NCBI GenBank assembly: GCA_002011235.1 | Contig: MTMO01000040.1 | Coordinates: forward strand, 62,001 to 126,000 | Reading direction: 5' to 3' | Length of the DNA stretch: 64,000 nucleotides | Source of the DNA: Archaeoglobus sp. JdFR-27 | GTDB taxonomy: Archaea; Halobacteriota; Archaeoglobi; Archaeoglobales; Archaeoglobaceae | In this document: positions 1-8,739 of the stretch, in pieces | How the letters are laid out: every line of letters begins with the position of its first letter | Position numbering within the stretch: position 1 is the stretch's first letter | Program-made: the position numbers and the translations under genes | Notes under the pieces: generated by a model | Database searches by the model: none | The model's input: the letters and a program-made list of their open reading frames with translations, nothing else | Told to the model about the DNA's origin: nothing

Positions 1-761
1 CTTGCGGCAGATAAGGCTCCACCACCCTTTGCAGTTCCATCGAACTTCGTTATAACGATTCCATCAATTCCTATCGCCTCATGGAATCTTTTTGCCTGAC
101 CGCTCGCAAGCTGACCTATTGCTGCATCAAGGACGAGGAGCTTGTAGTCGGGCATCAAGGCCTTGCTGATCTGGATCATCTCCTCGATTAGATCTTCTTC
201 AAGAGCATGTCTGCCTGCTGTATCCACGATTATCATATCGTAGTCCTTTAATTCTTTCAAAGCATTTTTGACGATCTTTACTGCGTTCTTCTCATCCCTC
301 TTTCCGTAAAATCCGATCGCATATGAATCTGCGAGCTGCTTAAGCTGGTCGTATGCAGCAGGCCTCCATGTATCCGCTGCAACAACTGCAGTCTTCAAAC
401 CCTTATCTTTGAAATATTTCGCCATCTTTGCCGTTGTGGTTGTTTTCCCACTTCCCTGTAAGCCAACGAGCATGATTTTTGACTTTTTGAGTGGGATGTC
501 TAGCCCTTCTCCAATACCACCCATCAGCTCTTCGTAAACGATTTTAATTATGTGCTCTCGAACATTGAAAGTCGGAAGAACATCTTCACTCAAAGCCCTC
601 TTCTTTATCGAGTCGCTGATCTTTTTTACAAGCCTAACGTTAACGTCTGCCCTCAAAAGAGCCCTCTGGATATCCTTTACTATTTCTTCCACAAGATACT
701 TGTCAACAGAGGATGAAGTGGTGATCTTCCTTACAACTTCTCTTAAGGATTCAAGTGCCAT
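1..761 (-). CDS. srp54: Signal recognition particle GTPase SRP54, 3' end outside window
   Basis: The reverse strand encodes the N and G domains of SRP54, the GTPase that binds signal sequences with 7S RNA and SRP19 and docks to FtsY. From the ATG at 761 an N-terminal helical domain precedes the P-loop [10 protein letters not shown] at about residues 100-109. [13 protein letters not shown] and [10 protein letters not shown] follow in order. About 253 codons are present; the methionine-rich M domain lies beyond base 1. It sits 64 bp downstream of the ECF transporter genes on the same strand, but an AT-rich stretch in that gap could carry its own promoter. Confidence 0.97.
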   Translation of the reverse strand, partial: MALESLREVVRKITTSSSVDKYLVEEIVKDIQRALLRADVNVRLVKKISDSIKKRALSEDVLPTFNVREHIIKIVYEELMGGIGEGLDIPLKKSKIMLVGLQGSGKTTTTAKMAKYFKDKGLKTAVVAADTWRPAAYDQLKQLADSYAIGFYGKRDEKNAVKIVKNALKELKDYDMIIVDTAGRHALEEDLIEEMIQISKALMPDYKLLVLDAAIGQLASGQAKRFHEAIGIDGIVITKFDGTAKGGGALSAA

Positions 762-825
762 TGAAAGAATGCTTACTTATCGAATTAAAACCTTTTTCCT
801 TTAAGTTTGCTTTAAATCATGAATT

Positions 826-1530
826 TCAGGATGAAAATAAGAAAAAAAGGAAAACGATAAGGCTAGAAATCAGAAAGTAAATCTCTTTAACTCCGATTTT
901 CCCCAGGTCGCCTGAAAAGGAATGTTCTTCATATCTTCTGAGATAAAGATTCTCGGATATACTTATCGCTCTTAAAACCATCACCGAGATGGTAGCTTTT
1001 ACAATCTTGCGATAAAGTTCCAGTCTTTTTCTTTCGTTGATCGCGTGAATCTCTATGATGTTGGTGAAGTCTCTTGCATATACATTTAGAAGTCTTATAG
1101 CTATTAGCAGGGACATGGATATCTTTGGCGGGAGTCTGAAGAATTCCAAGGTAGCTAAGATCTTCTTTTGTTGAAGATTCAGCATTACCGCGCTCACTGA
1201 GATTATTGAGAATATAAAAAGCGAGGATCTAACCATACTGGAATGATCAGATGTTATGATAAAACTTGAAACGGAGAAAAAGATGATAAAGGGGACAGCA
1301 ACGAAAATACTGCTAACAACCCTTCTGATATTTCTCATTGCGATGGAGTAAATCGTGCTAGAAGCGATAACAAGGAGCATCATTTTGATGCTGAAGGCAG
1401 AGAGATTGATAGCCACAAAACTAGTTAAAATAAAAAGAAAAACAAACCTCGGGTCTGCAGAGTCTTTTCCTGAAGCTGTAAATCTTTCCACATGCCTGAA
1501 AATGCCTGCAAGCTTAATCTCTTTCATCAT
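826..1530 (-). CDS. ecfT: ECF transporter T component (EcfT), likely biotin uptake
   Basis: A 234-residue polytopic membrane protein, with hydrophobic stretches around residues 28-60, 70-120 and near the C terminus. A basic cytoplasmic coupling region includes M-S-L-L-I-A-I-R-L-L and the short A-R/E-R-K signature that EcfT proteins use to contact the ATPases. EcfT joins the substrate-binding membrane S component to the ATPase pair. It overlaps the upstream ATPase gene by 4 bp, so the two are translationally coupled. With BioY two genes upstream the set forms a complete ECF importer. The assignment rests on membrane pattern plus context. Confidence 0.8.
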   Translation of the reverse strand: MMKEIKLAGIFRHVERFTASGKDSADPRFVFLFILTSFVAINLSAFSIKMMLLVIASSTIYSIAMRNIRRVVSSIFVAVPFIIFFSVSSFIITSDHSSMVRSSLFIFSIISVSAVMLNLQQKKILATLEFFRLPPKISMSLLIAIRLLNVYARDFTNIIEIHAINERKRLELYRKIVKATISVMVLRAISISENLYLRRYEEHSFSGDLGKIGVKEIYFLISSLIVFLFFLFSS

Positions 1531-2846
1531 TTATTATCTTCTCCGTCCACCTTTATTTCCTTCAGTTTACCTTTCTTGAGCTCATAGATGGTATCACAAA
1601 GGCTTGCTAGCTTCATATCATGGGTTGCAATTATCGCTGTCTTTCCTTCCTTTCTTAAACATTCAACCAGCTTAAAACAGAAATCAGGGTTGAGGTACAC
1701 TGTTGGTTCATCTAGAAATATCAGATCTCCAGAAAACACTTTCAAAATTGAAACGAGCTTTGCTTCCCCGGCACTGAGTGTGTGGGGGTGTCTTTCCATT
1801 AGATTTCCCAATCCAAAAAAATCGATAAGATCACCTGAAATTGAAAGCTCATCCTTAACACTTCTGGCAGTAAAACTATAGTATGAGTACTGGAAGCTGA
1901 TAGAGACCTTCTTTTCGTGCCAGTAAATTTTCCCGATTTCAGGTTTGAGTATGCCGCAAAGAATTTTCAGCAGTGTTGTCTTGCCTGAACCGTTATCGCC
2001 AATAACTGAGACTATTTCTCCCTTTCTTACAGTAATGTCAACCCCATTGAGAAGTTCTTCTTCGGATCCCGCAGATTCCAGATAGGAGAAATGGATATTT
2101 TCTGCAATCAAGATCTCTTTTGAAGGTTCAGTCAAACCTCTCGAGATCGATTCAATCGAATCCTTGAAAACTTGGTTATCATCTGTAAGGTTATCACCTG
2201 TAAGGTTATCACCTGTAAATCTCTTTTTTCCTAGATCAAATACTCCATCAAAACGCTCCAAGAAGTGTTCATACCTTTTGTCTGAGAAAATCATAGACTG
2301 CTCCGAATTTAAAAGAAACTCTAACAATTTCCCTACTCTTGATGGATGAAGATGGGAAAAAGGCTCATCCAAGATTAAACACTTTTTCTGAGAGGAGAGA
2401 GCTGCAAGAATAACAACAAGCTGTTTCTCTCCATCCGAGAGCTGTGATGTTTTTCTTTCCAGAAGATGTTCTGCATTAATCTCCTTTGCATTTTGAATAA
2501 TCGTCTCTAAACTTTGATTCTGGGATGTTGAAAGAATTTCATCCAGAACGTCTTCAAAAACTATTTGCTCTTCCGGAATTTGAGAAACTAAGTGAACATG
2601 GTCTCTGAACTTCCTTGGATCCCTTTCATCAAAAATAGCAACATCTCCTTCCAAACTCCCTTTATAAAAAACTGGGATTAACCCCGTCAAAATTCTGAAT
2701 AAGGTTGTTTTTCCAGAGCCCACATCTCCTCTAACAAAGATTTTTTCTCCTTCATCCAGCGTAAAATTGAGATTTTCAATTATTCTTTTCTTAGAAAACT
2801 CAAAACTGAGATTCTTCAGTTCAATAGCCTTCATTCTCCTATTCAA
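1527..2846 (-). CDS. ECF transporter ATPase, two nucleotide-binding domains fused (EcfA-EcfA')
   Basis: A 439-residue protein with two compact ABC ATPase domains in one chain. Domain 1 has Walker A G-D-V-G-S-G-K-T-T (about 40-48), signature L-S-D-G-E-K-Q (136-142) and Walker B ending D160-E161. Domain 2 has G-D-N-G-S-G-K-T-T (about 283-291), L-S-A-G-E-A-K and D379-E380, followed by A-T-H-D. Domain 1 shows S-D-K-R where the switch histidine (T-H-D) normally sits, so its ATP site may be degenerate. The linker (about 211-224) is built from a DNA tandem repeat. The likely start is the second methionine (M-K-A-I-E-L). It overlaps bioY by 8 bp and ecfT by 4 bp. Confidence 0.9.
   Translation of the reverse strand: MNRRMKAIELKNLSFEFSKKRIIENLNFTLDEGEKIFVRGDVGSGKTTLFRILTGLIPVFYKGSLEGDVAIFDERDPRKFRDHVHLVSQIPEEQIVFEDVLDEILSTSQNQSLETIIQNAKEINAEHLLERKTSQLSDGEKQLVVILAALSSQKKCLILDEPFSHLHPSRVGKLLEFLLNSEQSMIFSDKRYEHFLERFDGVFDLGKKRFTGDNLTGDNLTDDNQVFKDSIESISRGLTEPSKEILIAENIHFSYLESAGSEEELLNGVDITVRKGEIVSVIGDNGSGKTTLLKILCGILKPEIGKIYWHEKKVSISFQYSYYSFTARSVKDELSISGDLIDFFGLGNLMERHPHTLSAGEAKLVSILKVFSGDLIFLDEPTVYLNPDFCFKLVECLRKEGKTAIIATHDMKLASLCDTIYELKKGKLKEIKVDGEDNK
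2174..2218. repeat. 15-bp in-frame tandem repeat in the ATPase linker
   Basis: Three adjacent copies of GGTTATCACCTGTAA (first copy with one mismatch) lie inside the fused ATPase gene. Read on the minus strand each copy encodes L-T-G-D-N (or L-T-D-D-N), so the repeat changes linker length without breaking the frame. It separates the two ATPase domains. Confidence 0.9.
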
Positions 2847-3486
2847 ACCTTATTCCTTTTTTATCTAACATATCTTTTATGTAAGCGTAGGCCCCGATGG
2901 CCAGAACATGATCGATGAGGAAGTCTTGGGGCATGTAAATAATTGTGGTTGCGAAGAGTACCGCAAGAAAAGGATCTATTAGACCAAGAAACGAAGTCGT
3001 TTTGGTGGCAAAGGCTAAAGCCGAAGGGTTGAGGCTTGCATACCTGTAAAAAACAAGAAAGCCAGCCACATAAACAGGAATAAATGAAACTATGCTTCCC
3101 AACCACACCGCAAAATATCCTCTCCTAGAATTACTCCAAAAAAGTTTTCTGAAGTATCCTGATAGAAATGCTGCTATAGGAAAGGTAAGGAGATATCCTG
3201 CTGTTGGACCGAAAAAGACGCCTATACCGCCAGTAAATCCACTTGCAAGGTTTAAGCCCATTGCAATTAACAAAAGATAGATTACTTGCGAGATAAAACC
3301 CCAGTATGGGCCAAGAAGCAAACCAGAGAGAACAACACCAAGATTTTGCATTGTATAGGGTATGATCCCGATTTTAAAGCTAAGTTGAGCTGTTAAACCG
3401 GTAAAAATGGCCATTGCTGATGCAAATACGAGTTTAAGTTGATTATCGAATCGTTTATCAACCTGTGTAACCATTTTGTAAACCAT
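2839..3486 (-). CDS. bioY: BioY, biotin-binding S component of an ECF transporter
   Basis: A membrane protein of about 215 residues with five to six hydrophobic helices. It carries the BioY pattern: G-P-Y-W-G-F-I-S-Q near the second helix, then the glycine-rich stretch F-T-G-G-I-G-V-F-F-G-P-T-A-G-Y. BioY captures biotin for import. I chose the ATG at 3486 (M-V-Y-K) over the longer frame opening at 3531 because a TATA-like box (3506-3521) lies about 26 bp before it, implying a leaderless transcript; the ATG at 3474 is the alternative. It heads a three-gene operon with the ATPase and EcfT. Confidence 0.92.
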   Translation of the reverse strand: MVYKMVTQVDKRFDNQLKLVFASAMAIFTGLTAQLSFKIGIIPYTMQNLGVVLSGLLLGPYWGFISQVIYLLLIAMGLNLASGFTGGIGVFFGPTAGYLLTFPIAAFLSGYFRKLFWSNSRRGYFAVWLGSIVSFIPVYVAGFLVFYRYASLNPSALAFATKTTSFLGLIDPFLAVLFATTIIYMPQDFLIDHVLAIGAYAYIKDMLDKKGIRFE

Positions 3487-3505
3487 AATTATTTGGGTTG
3501 ATAAT

Positions 3506-3521
3506 AAGTATTTAAAAATTT
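3506..3521 (-). promoter_or_regulatory. Archaeal TATA box for bioY operon
   Basis: The minus strand reads AAATTTTTAAATACTT here. The core TTTTTAAATACTT recurs before hjc (3962-3976). It lies 20-35 bp before the chosen bioY start. Confidence 0.6.
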
Positions 3522-3536
3522 CGAGTTGCATTTTCT

Positions 3537-3941
3537 CTATTCAAGTCTAAGCTGTTTTAGCTTTCCTATAAGCTCGTAAATATCAAACCCAAGGGCAAAA
3601 ACTTCGGAATCGATTTTATAACCGTTTTTTGTTCTTTTCAATTGCTCAATTTCGAAGAATTTCCACTTCTTTCTAGGGAGCTTGAGCCCAATAACCGCTT
3701 CGGCTCCAAACAGGTTGGAAAACATCGCTAAGTCCTTTATCTGCTGTTCGTTGATGTATAGGGGGAGTTCATTTCGCATCTTCACCTCTATTGCAATGTA
3801 TTTTTTGCCATTTCCAGCTATGATGTCCGGCATTGGATAGCTTATACCACCACCGCTTGTCGGAGTTCTGACAGCGGCGAATCCATTTTCCCATAGAATG
3901 TGAATGAGTTCTCTTTCAAATCTAGTCCCCTTTTTCTTCAC
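3537..3941 (-). CDS. hjc: Holliday junction resolvase Hjc
   Basis: A 134-residue protein matching archaeal Hjc, which cuts four-way DNA junctions symmetrically. Family residues are visible: K-G-T-R-F-E-R-E-L near the N terminus, then R-T-P-T-S-G-G-G, the nuclease acid in M-P-D-I-I-A, and the E-V-K-M catalytic strand. The start is GTG at 3941, about 26 bp after a strong TATA box, so the mRNA should be leaderless. It is monocistronic and transcribed toward bioY. Confidence 0.95.
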   Translation of the reverse strand: MKKKGTRFERELIHILWENGFAAVRTPTSGGGISYPMPDIIAGNGKKYIAIEVKMRNELPLYINEQQIKDLAMFSNLFGAEAVIGLKLPRKKWKFFEIEQLKRTKNGYKIDSEVFALGFDIYELIGKLKQLRLE

Positions 3942-3961
3942 GGGAAGAGTTTTTGATTTTA

Positions 3962-3976
3962 AGTATTTAAAAATAT
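3962..3976 (-). promoter_or_regulatory. TATA box for hjc
   Basis: Minus-strand ATATTTTTAAATACT, centred about 26 bp before the GTG start of hjc and sharing its core with the bioY box. Confidence 0.6.
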
Positions 3977-4082
3977 TTAACTTGGCAAAATTTCGTAAAA
4001 ATTCAACTGTAAAGCTGAAAGCAGCTAAAAGCTAAAACCGATAACCGCTAAGATTAACTATCCCTTTTCCTCAATTCAATGC

Positions 4083-5042
4083 ATGGAAATCAGGATGTTA
4101 AGGATTAAACTTCCTATTGAGGGTCCGGAATTCTCAACCATTTATGCCTTGGATAACGGAAAAGAAACCTATGTGGTAGATGGTGGGTATATAAGCGAAA
4201 GATCTGTGAATGAGGTTAAGTCTGGGCTTGAAGGAATGGGGATATCCATCTCTGACTCCAAATTCCTACTCACCCACCACCATATAGATCATGTTGGTGT
4301 CGCAATTTGGAAGAAGGTGAATGCATGGATGCATCCTTTAGAAATACCTTTTCTGAAACTTTATACAGATCCCCTGTATTTTGCTCGCCCGTATATGGAA
4401 TGGACGAGAAAGTATGGAATTGACATGGAGTTTATCAGACCATTAACATCCCTTTTTACAGCAAAAAAAGCGCCGAACTCTTACAGCACGGGAATTAAAA
4501 TTGAAGTCAAGGGCAAAATCATGCCTCTCGAGGATGGAGAGAAGATGAACGGAATTAAGATAATTCACACTCCCGGCCACTCTCCTGGCCATCTCTGCTT
4601 TTACCTACCTGAAGCAAAGGCTATGTTTTCCGGAGATCTCGTTTTGAGTGTAACCACAACACACGTCGGTTATTACCCCGGCTATAGCACGGATCCTGTT
4701 GGAGATCAAATAAAAAGCTTAGAAAAACTGTTGAGTTACGAGATAGATACGATATATCCAGCCCATGAAGATATAATCAAAAAACCGAGGGAAAGAATCC
4801 ATGAGTTAATCGGACATTACGAAGGAAGGATGGAGGAAATTCGATCTTTACTTGACAAACCTGCAAAAGTTGTGGATATTGCTTCAAAAGTTGCTTGGAC
4901 TACAGGAAACTTTGAAAAGCTTAGCGGATGGGGTAAAGTTCTGGCCATCAGCGAAACCCTTGCATTTCTCAAGAGACTGGTGTTTGCAGGAAAGGCAAAG
5001 GAGGTTGAAACAGACGGCGTGCATTATTTCTCTTCTGTTTAA
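4083..5042 (+). CDS. Metallo-beta-lactamase fold hydrolase with C-terminal winged-helix-like region
   Basis: A 319-residue hydrolase with the zinc-binding motif T-H-H-H-I-D-H-V-G at about residues 64-72, the second histidine in H-T-P-G-H-S-P-G-H, and an F-S-G-D-L metal-bridging aspartate, followed by Y-P-A-H. The C-terminal 70 residues (helical, A-I-S-E-T-L-A-F-L-K-R-L near the end) resemble the extension of LACTB2/glyoxalase-II-like proteins. All metal ligands are present, so it should be active; the substrate cannot be told from sequence. It converges on ahbC across an 8-bp repeat array. Confidence 0.85.
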   Translation: MEIRMLRIKLPIEGPEFSTIYALDNGKETYVVDGGYISERSVNEVKSGLEGMGISISDSKFLLTHHHIDHVGVAIWKKVNAWMHPLEIPFLKLYTDPLYFARPYMEWTRKYGIDMEFIRPLTSLFTAKKAPNSYSTGIKIEVKGKIMPLEDGEKMNGIKIIHTPGHSPGHLCFYLPEAKAMFSGDLVLSVTTTHVGYYPGYSTDPVGDQIKSLEKLLSYEIDTIYPAHEDIIKKPRERIHELIGHYEGRMEEIRSLLDKPAKVVDIASKVAWTTGNFEKLSGWGKVLAISETLAFLKRLVFAGKAKEVETDGVHYFSSV

Positions 5043-5060
5043 ATTATTTTAGATTATAAT

Positions 5061-5160
5061 TCAATAACTCAATAACTCAATAACTCAATAACTCAATAAC
5101 TCAATAACTCAATAACTCAATAACTCAATAACTCAATAACTCAATAACTCAATAACTCAA
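5061..5160. repeat. Perfect 8-bp tandem array, 12.5 copies of TCAATAAC
   Basis: Twelve and a half uninterrupted identical copies of TCAATAAC fill the gap between two convergent genes. Because 8 is not a multiple of 3, the array places TAA (plus strand) and TGA (minus strand) in every reading frame once per 24 bp. The last codons and stop of ahbC on the minus strand are encoded by the array itself. Confidence 0.98.
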
Positions 5161-6354
5161 TGAATCCCCATAAATCTCCGCTCGAGAAAGATAGCAGTCT
5201 GGGTCATTACCCCATAGATCTCCAGCTCTTAATGCTCTGAGTCGGAATCCCCCGCAAACCTCTTTAAATCTGCAAATTCCGCATTTATCTCCTCTGATAA
5301 AATCCAATTTTCTCCTAAGTTTTAAAAGTAACTCATCTTTTGGATTAAGCCAGATCTCCTTAAAACTCTGTTCTCTAATATTCCCGCAAGTATAGTCCCA
5401 CCAGAACTGATTTGGATGGACATTACCATACATGTCGACATTCGCTAGTCTTTCTCCACTCCCGTCTCCTCCCCTATACTTTATGAACTCCAGGATTTTG
5501 GCTGCATATTCGGCATCTTCTTTCACTAGTTTAAGGTAAGCATAGACCGCATCAGCTGGGTTGTCTACAGTAAGAACTTCTGTATTGTGTCCTTCATCCA
5601 CCAATTCAATCGCCTTTTCCATCAACCAGTCGATAAGTTCCCTTCTTTCCTTAAGGCTTATATCATCCTTGAAATCCGCTCTTCCTGAAGGAACGAGATG
5701 ATACAGGCAAAACCTAGGGATTTCCTCCTCTGCTAAAACATCAATGACTCCCTTAACATCCTTCAAGTTGTATCTTGTTACAGTGAATCGAATTCCTGTT
5801 AGCAATCCAGCATTTTTTGCGTTGATCAGTCCCTTGAGAGCTTTTTTAAACGCATGCTTCCTGCCCCTAAAGAAGTCGTTCGTTTTTTCAAGCCCATCAA
5901 CACTCACACCTACATAGTCAAACCCTGCCTCTTTCAGTTTATCAGCAGTTTCTTCTGTTATTAAGGTTCCATTTGTGGACAGAGAACATCTTATACCTTT
6001 TTTAGATGCATAAGAAGCAAGTTCAAAGATATCTTTCCTCAACAAAGGTTCACCACCACTGAAGAGAAGTACGGGAGTTCTTATCTCTACCAATTCATCG
6101 ATAAATCTTTTTATCTCCCCGGTGGAGAGTTCTTTGGCTTTTTTAGAGTCGTCAAAATCAGCATCAAAATCAGCATCAGCATAACAATGAATGCATCTGA
6201 GGTTGCATCTTGCCGTAACGTTCAAAACAACGACTGGTCGAATGTTTCTGCGCAATTCTCTGAGCTTCTCAGGTATAAGACTGGGGTCTCCACCATAGGT
6301 TATAACCTCTGAAACCGTAGCCTTCCCCGTGAGCATTTTTGTGAGGCTGATCAT
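5149..6354 (-). CDS. ahbC: Radical SAM/SPASM enzyme of the alternative haem pathway (AhbC-like)
   Basis: A protein of about 401 residues. The radical SAM motif is C50-N-L-R-C54-I-H-C57, preceded by V-V-V-L-N-V-T-A-R, and the glycine motif F-S-G-G-E-P-L follows. The C-terminal SPASM region has H-P-N-Q-F-W-W, T-C-G-N-I and C-G-I-C-R-F-K-E-V-C. The opening M-I-S-L-T-K-M-L-T-G and the H-P-N-Q-F-W-W block fit AhbC, which removes acetate side chains from didecarboxysiroheme; AhbD is the closest alternative. A frame opens at TTG 6372, but a TATA-like box at 6375-6390 favours ATG 6354. The final residues S-L-S-Y and the stop come from the 8-bp repeat. Confidence 0.78.
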   Translation of the reverse strand: MISLTKMLTGKATVSEVITYGGDPSLIPEKLRELRRNIRPVVVLNVTARCNLRCIHCYADADFDADFDDSKKAKELSTGEIKRFIDELVEIRTPVLLFSGGEPLLRKDIFELASYASKKGIRCSLSTNGTLITEETADKLKEAGFDYVGVSVDGLEKTNDFFRGRKHAFKKALKGLINAKNAGLLTGIRFTVTRYNLKDVKGVIDVLAEEEIPRFCLYHLVPSGRADFKDDISLKERRELIDWLMEKAIELVDEGHNTEVLTVDNPADAVYAYLKLVKEDAEYAAKILEFIKYRGGDGSGERLANVDMYGNVHPNQFWWDYTCGNIREQSFKEIWLNPKDELLLKLRRKLDFIRGDKCGICRFKEVCGGFRLRALRAGDLWGNDPDCYLSRAEIYGDSLSY

Positions 6355-6589
6355 TCTCTTCGCATATAACAAAAGTTTATTTTAAATTTTCTCCGGTGCG
6401 TGGGATACCTGAAGACGGTGAATAAAATAATTTTTAAGGATTTAAATTTTGCGTGGTTCTGGATCGTTTAAGGTGTAAAGGCGTTCAAGGTGCATCCTAA
6501 CGCTTTAACGTTTATGACTTAAACGATAAGTGTTGAAGAAAAAATCAATCCGCGCAAAATTCTTTTATCCTTGCTTAGATCTTATCGAG

Positions 6590-7855
6590 ATGAAGCTCTG
6601 GATAGGCATGGACGACACTGACTCACCAAACGGGATGTGCACAACTTATTTGGCAGTGCTGGCGATGGAGGAGCTTCAGAAGGCTGGGGTTGAAGTTATA
6701 GGATTTCCCAGGCTGATAAGGCTCAATCCAACCATTCCATACAAAACAAGGGGAAATGGAGCGGTTTCGTTTCTCGTTGACACGCCCGAGCTGGAAATCG
6801 TGATGGAGATAGTGGATTCGACCATCCAGGAGTTTTCCGAATTGGATCATGAGGACACGAATCCGGGTGTCGTTTTTGTTAGGAACGATGATGACATTCT
6901 TAATACACTCTCCAGATTTGCCCTCAGAGCTGTTAGAGATCTGGTAAGCATGGATGAAGCCCTTTTCATGATTGGGAGGTTCATGATTCCCCATTTAACG
7001 TACAAAAAGGGAAGAGGGCTTATCGGAGCTTTGGCATCTGTGGGATTTGAAGGTGAGGACTTCACCTATGAACTGCTCGCATATCGCAAGCCTGAGAGGT
7101 TCGGGGAGGAAAGGGAGATCAATGAGGAATCCTTTTTCAGGGCTGATGAACTTTACTATCCTAAAACCTGGGACACGGTAGACTGGCACAATAAAGCTGT
7201 AGTTAGCGTTCCAAATGGCCCGGATCCGGTTCTATACGGCATAAGGGGTTCGGATTTCTACTCTATCAACAAAGCCTCTGAGATTCTGAAAACCGAAGAG
7301 GTCGATAGGAGAATGATGTTCATAACCAACCAATCAACCGACATGCATCTTATCCCGGAGAAAGAAGCCAGAGAGCTGAGAAACTTCCACTCCTACATTC
7401 TCAGTGGGTTGGTTGTTGAGAACCCAACAGTGATCAGGGGAGGCCATGTGTTCTTCAACATAACCACAAAATTCGGTATGCTGAAATGTGCCGCTTTCGA
7501 ACCGACAAAGCAATTCAGGGATGTCATTACCAAGCTTGTTAAGGGAGACCACATCAGAGTTTTCGGTTCTCTAAAGAAGGATACACTTAATTTGGAGAAA
7601 TTGGAGATAATCAGCCTAGTTCGGGAGAAAGAATACAATCCGAGATGCCCTGTTTGCGGGAAGCGGATGGAGTCTGCGGGCAAAAACCAACCCTTCAGAT
7701 GCAGAACATGCAAGACCATTGCAAAGGAAAAGGTTGTTGAGAAAATTGAAAGGGAAATCGAGGAAGGATTTTATGAGGTCCCTCCCGTTGCGAGAAGACA
7801 CCTCTCTAAGCCATTGGTAAGGATGAACGTTCCGAAAAAGCATATCTTTAGGTGA
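6590..7855 (+). CDS. tiaS: tRNA(Ile2) 2-agmatinylcytidine synthetase TiaS
   Basis: TiaS uses ATP and agmatine to modify C34 of the AUA-decoding tRNA-Ile, an archaeal-only step. The protein (421 residues) begins M-K-L-W-I-G-M-D-D-T-D-S, the family's N-terminal ATP-binding signature. An OB-fold-like region lies around residues 270-350, and a C-terminal zinc ribbon has C-P-V-C ... C-R-T-C. A longer frame opens at 6530, but the TATA-like box at 6556-6567 lies only about 28 bp before the ATG at 6590, where the conserved sequence begins. Its substrate agmatine is also that of the SpeB-family enzyme at 29.9 kb. Confidence 0.95.
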   Translation: MKLWIGMDDTDSPNGMCTTYLAVLAMEELQKAGVEVIGFPRLIRLNPTIPYKTRGNGAVSFLVDTPELEIVMEIVDSTIQEFSELDHEDTNPGVVFVRNDDDILNTLSRFALRAVRDLVSMDEALFMIGRFMIPHLTYKKGRGLIGALASVGFEGEDFTYELLAYRKPERFGEEREINEESFFRADELYYPKTWDTVDWHNKAVVSVPNGPDPVLYGIRGSDFYSINKASEILKTEEVDRRMMFITNQSTDMHLIPEKEARELRNFHSYILSGLVVENPTVIRGGHVFFNITTKFGMLKCAAFEPTKQFRDVITKLVKGDHIRVFGSLKKDTLNLEKLEIISLVREKEYNPRCPVCGKRMESAGKNQPFRCRTCKTIAKEKVVEKIEREIEEGFYEVPPVARRHLSKPLVRMNVPKKHIFR

Positions 7856-7876
7856 TCTTGAGTATGATCTTGAGTA

Positions 7877-8311
7877 TTACCTCATCAATAGCAAAAAGGC
7901 GAATATAGCTGAGTAAGATGCGAGATTCGTCAGAAAGGATATTTTGAATAATTCCATCTTTTCTATTTTGAAAAAGGCCATGTAAACTGGAAACTCCACA
8001 AAGATTGAGGTGAGATAGGCGGAGAAGAATAAAATAGCGACATCCTCATGAGCGGGAAAGATCAAGCCTATGGCTGAGCTGACCAGATTCGCCGCAAAAA
8101 TGCCGAGCAAAAGATCCTTGAAAGATAGCTCCACCCCTCTACTCTTTAAAATAAAATCGTAGTATGCTGCGAAAACAACGATCTCGATGAGGAGAATGAA
8201 GGGGAGGAAGGGGAGGGTTATGAATGTAAGCGGGAAAATAACATCGGCTGAGACTACTTCGGGTAATAAGAGAAGTGAGCAGAGAATGATTAAGAAAGTT
8301 CTCAGCTTCAT
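7877..8311 (-). CDS. Small membrane protein of unknown function, four predicted helices
   Basis: A 144-residue hydrophobic protein that I do not recognise. The N terminus (M-K-L-R-T-F-L-I-I-L-C) looks like a signal anchor or signal peptide ending near V-S-A-D. Three further hydrophobic segments follow (about residues 25-47, 58-80 and 88-140), with an acidic H-E-D in one loop. The start at 8311 was preferred to 8326 because a TATA-like box (minus-strand GAAAATTTATTAC, about 8333-8345) sits 28 bp ahead. The gene converges on tiaS. Confidence 0.6.
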   Translation of the reverse strand: MKLRTFLIILCSLLLLPEVVSADVIFPLTFITLPFLPFILLIEIVVFAAYYDFILKSRGVELSFKDLLLGIFAANLVSSAIGLIFPAHEDVAILFFSAYLTSIFVEFPVYMAFFKIEKMELFKISFLTNLASYSAIFAFLLLMR

Positions 8312-8410
8312 ACCGACTGAAATCAAAACTCTTGTAATAAATTTTCTGGAATTTTCCAGAATTTATAGAACCTAGAACCTACATCAGATGGCAAAGAGAA
8401 ATAGAGAGAT

Positions 8411-8530
8411 CTAGATGATGGATGTAATTGAAGTGATGGAAATAATAGAAATAATAGCGTTGTATCCAAAGTACAATCCAAATCCGGCAAGGAAAATTCC
8501 TAAGATTATATTCTGGATTAAATTAAGCAT
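8411..8530 (-). CDS. Possible 39-residue single-pass membrane peptide
   Basis: A short frame from ATG 8530 to TAG 8411 encodes 39 residues: M-L-N-L-I-Q-N, then a hydrophobic helix with G-I-F-L-A-G-F-G-L-Y-F-G-Y and an isoleucine/serine-rich tail. A TATA-like TTTTTATAGA lies about 25-34 bp before the ATG, the same leaderless layout as established genes here. It fills an otherwise empty gap. No family is recognised and only comparative data can confirm it. Confidence 0.45.
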   Translation of the reverse strand: MLNLIQNIILGIFLAGFGLYFGYNAIISIISITSITSII

Positions 8531-8605
8531 AGGTTTGATAAATAGAGTATGTCTATAAAAATCATGCTAAGATTTTGACACTGAAATCAGGGCCATTAAA
8601 ACATG

Positions 8606-8690
8606 GTCAATTAAAGCATGGTCAACTAAAAATCAATTAAAACCCATCAATTAAAGCCTGTCAATTAAGCCCAATCAATCGAAACACAAA
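8606..8690. repeat. Degenerate ~14-bp tandem repeat (ATCAATTAAAGCCT-like)
   Basis: Six imperfect units built around GTCAATTAAAGC/ATCAATTAAAACCC follow each other just upstream of the promoter of the next gene. Unit length drifts between 12 and 15 bp. Confidence 0.7.
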
Positions 8691-8739
8691 AGTTTTTAGA
8701 ATCGTTCTGTTATTTTCTTCATCATCTGGGGGTGACATA

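Noticed and set aside
5061-5160. Repeat arrays at 5061, 9531 and 11655 as CRISPR arrays
   Set aside because: Units are 8-10 bp with no unique spacers between them; CRISPR needs repeats of about 24-37 bp with spacers.
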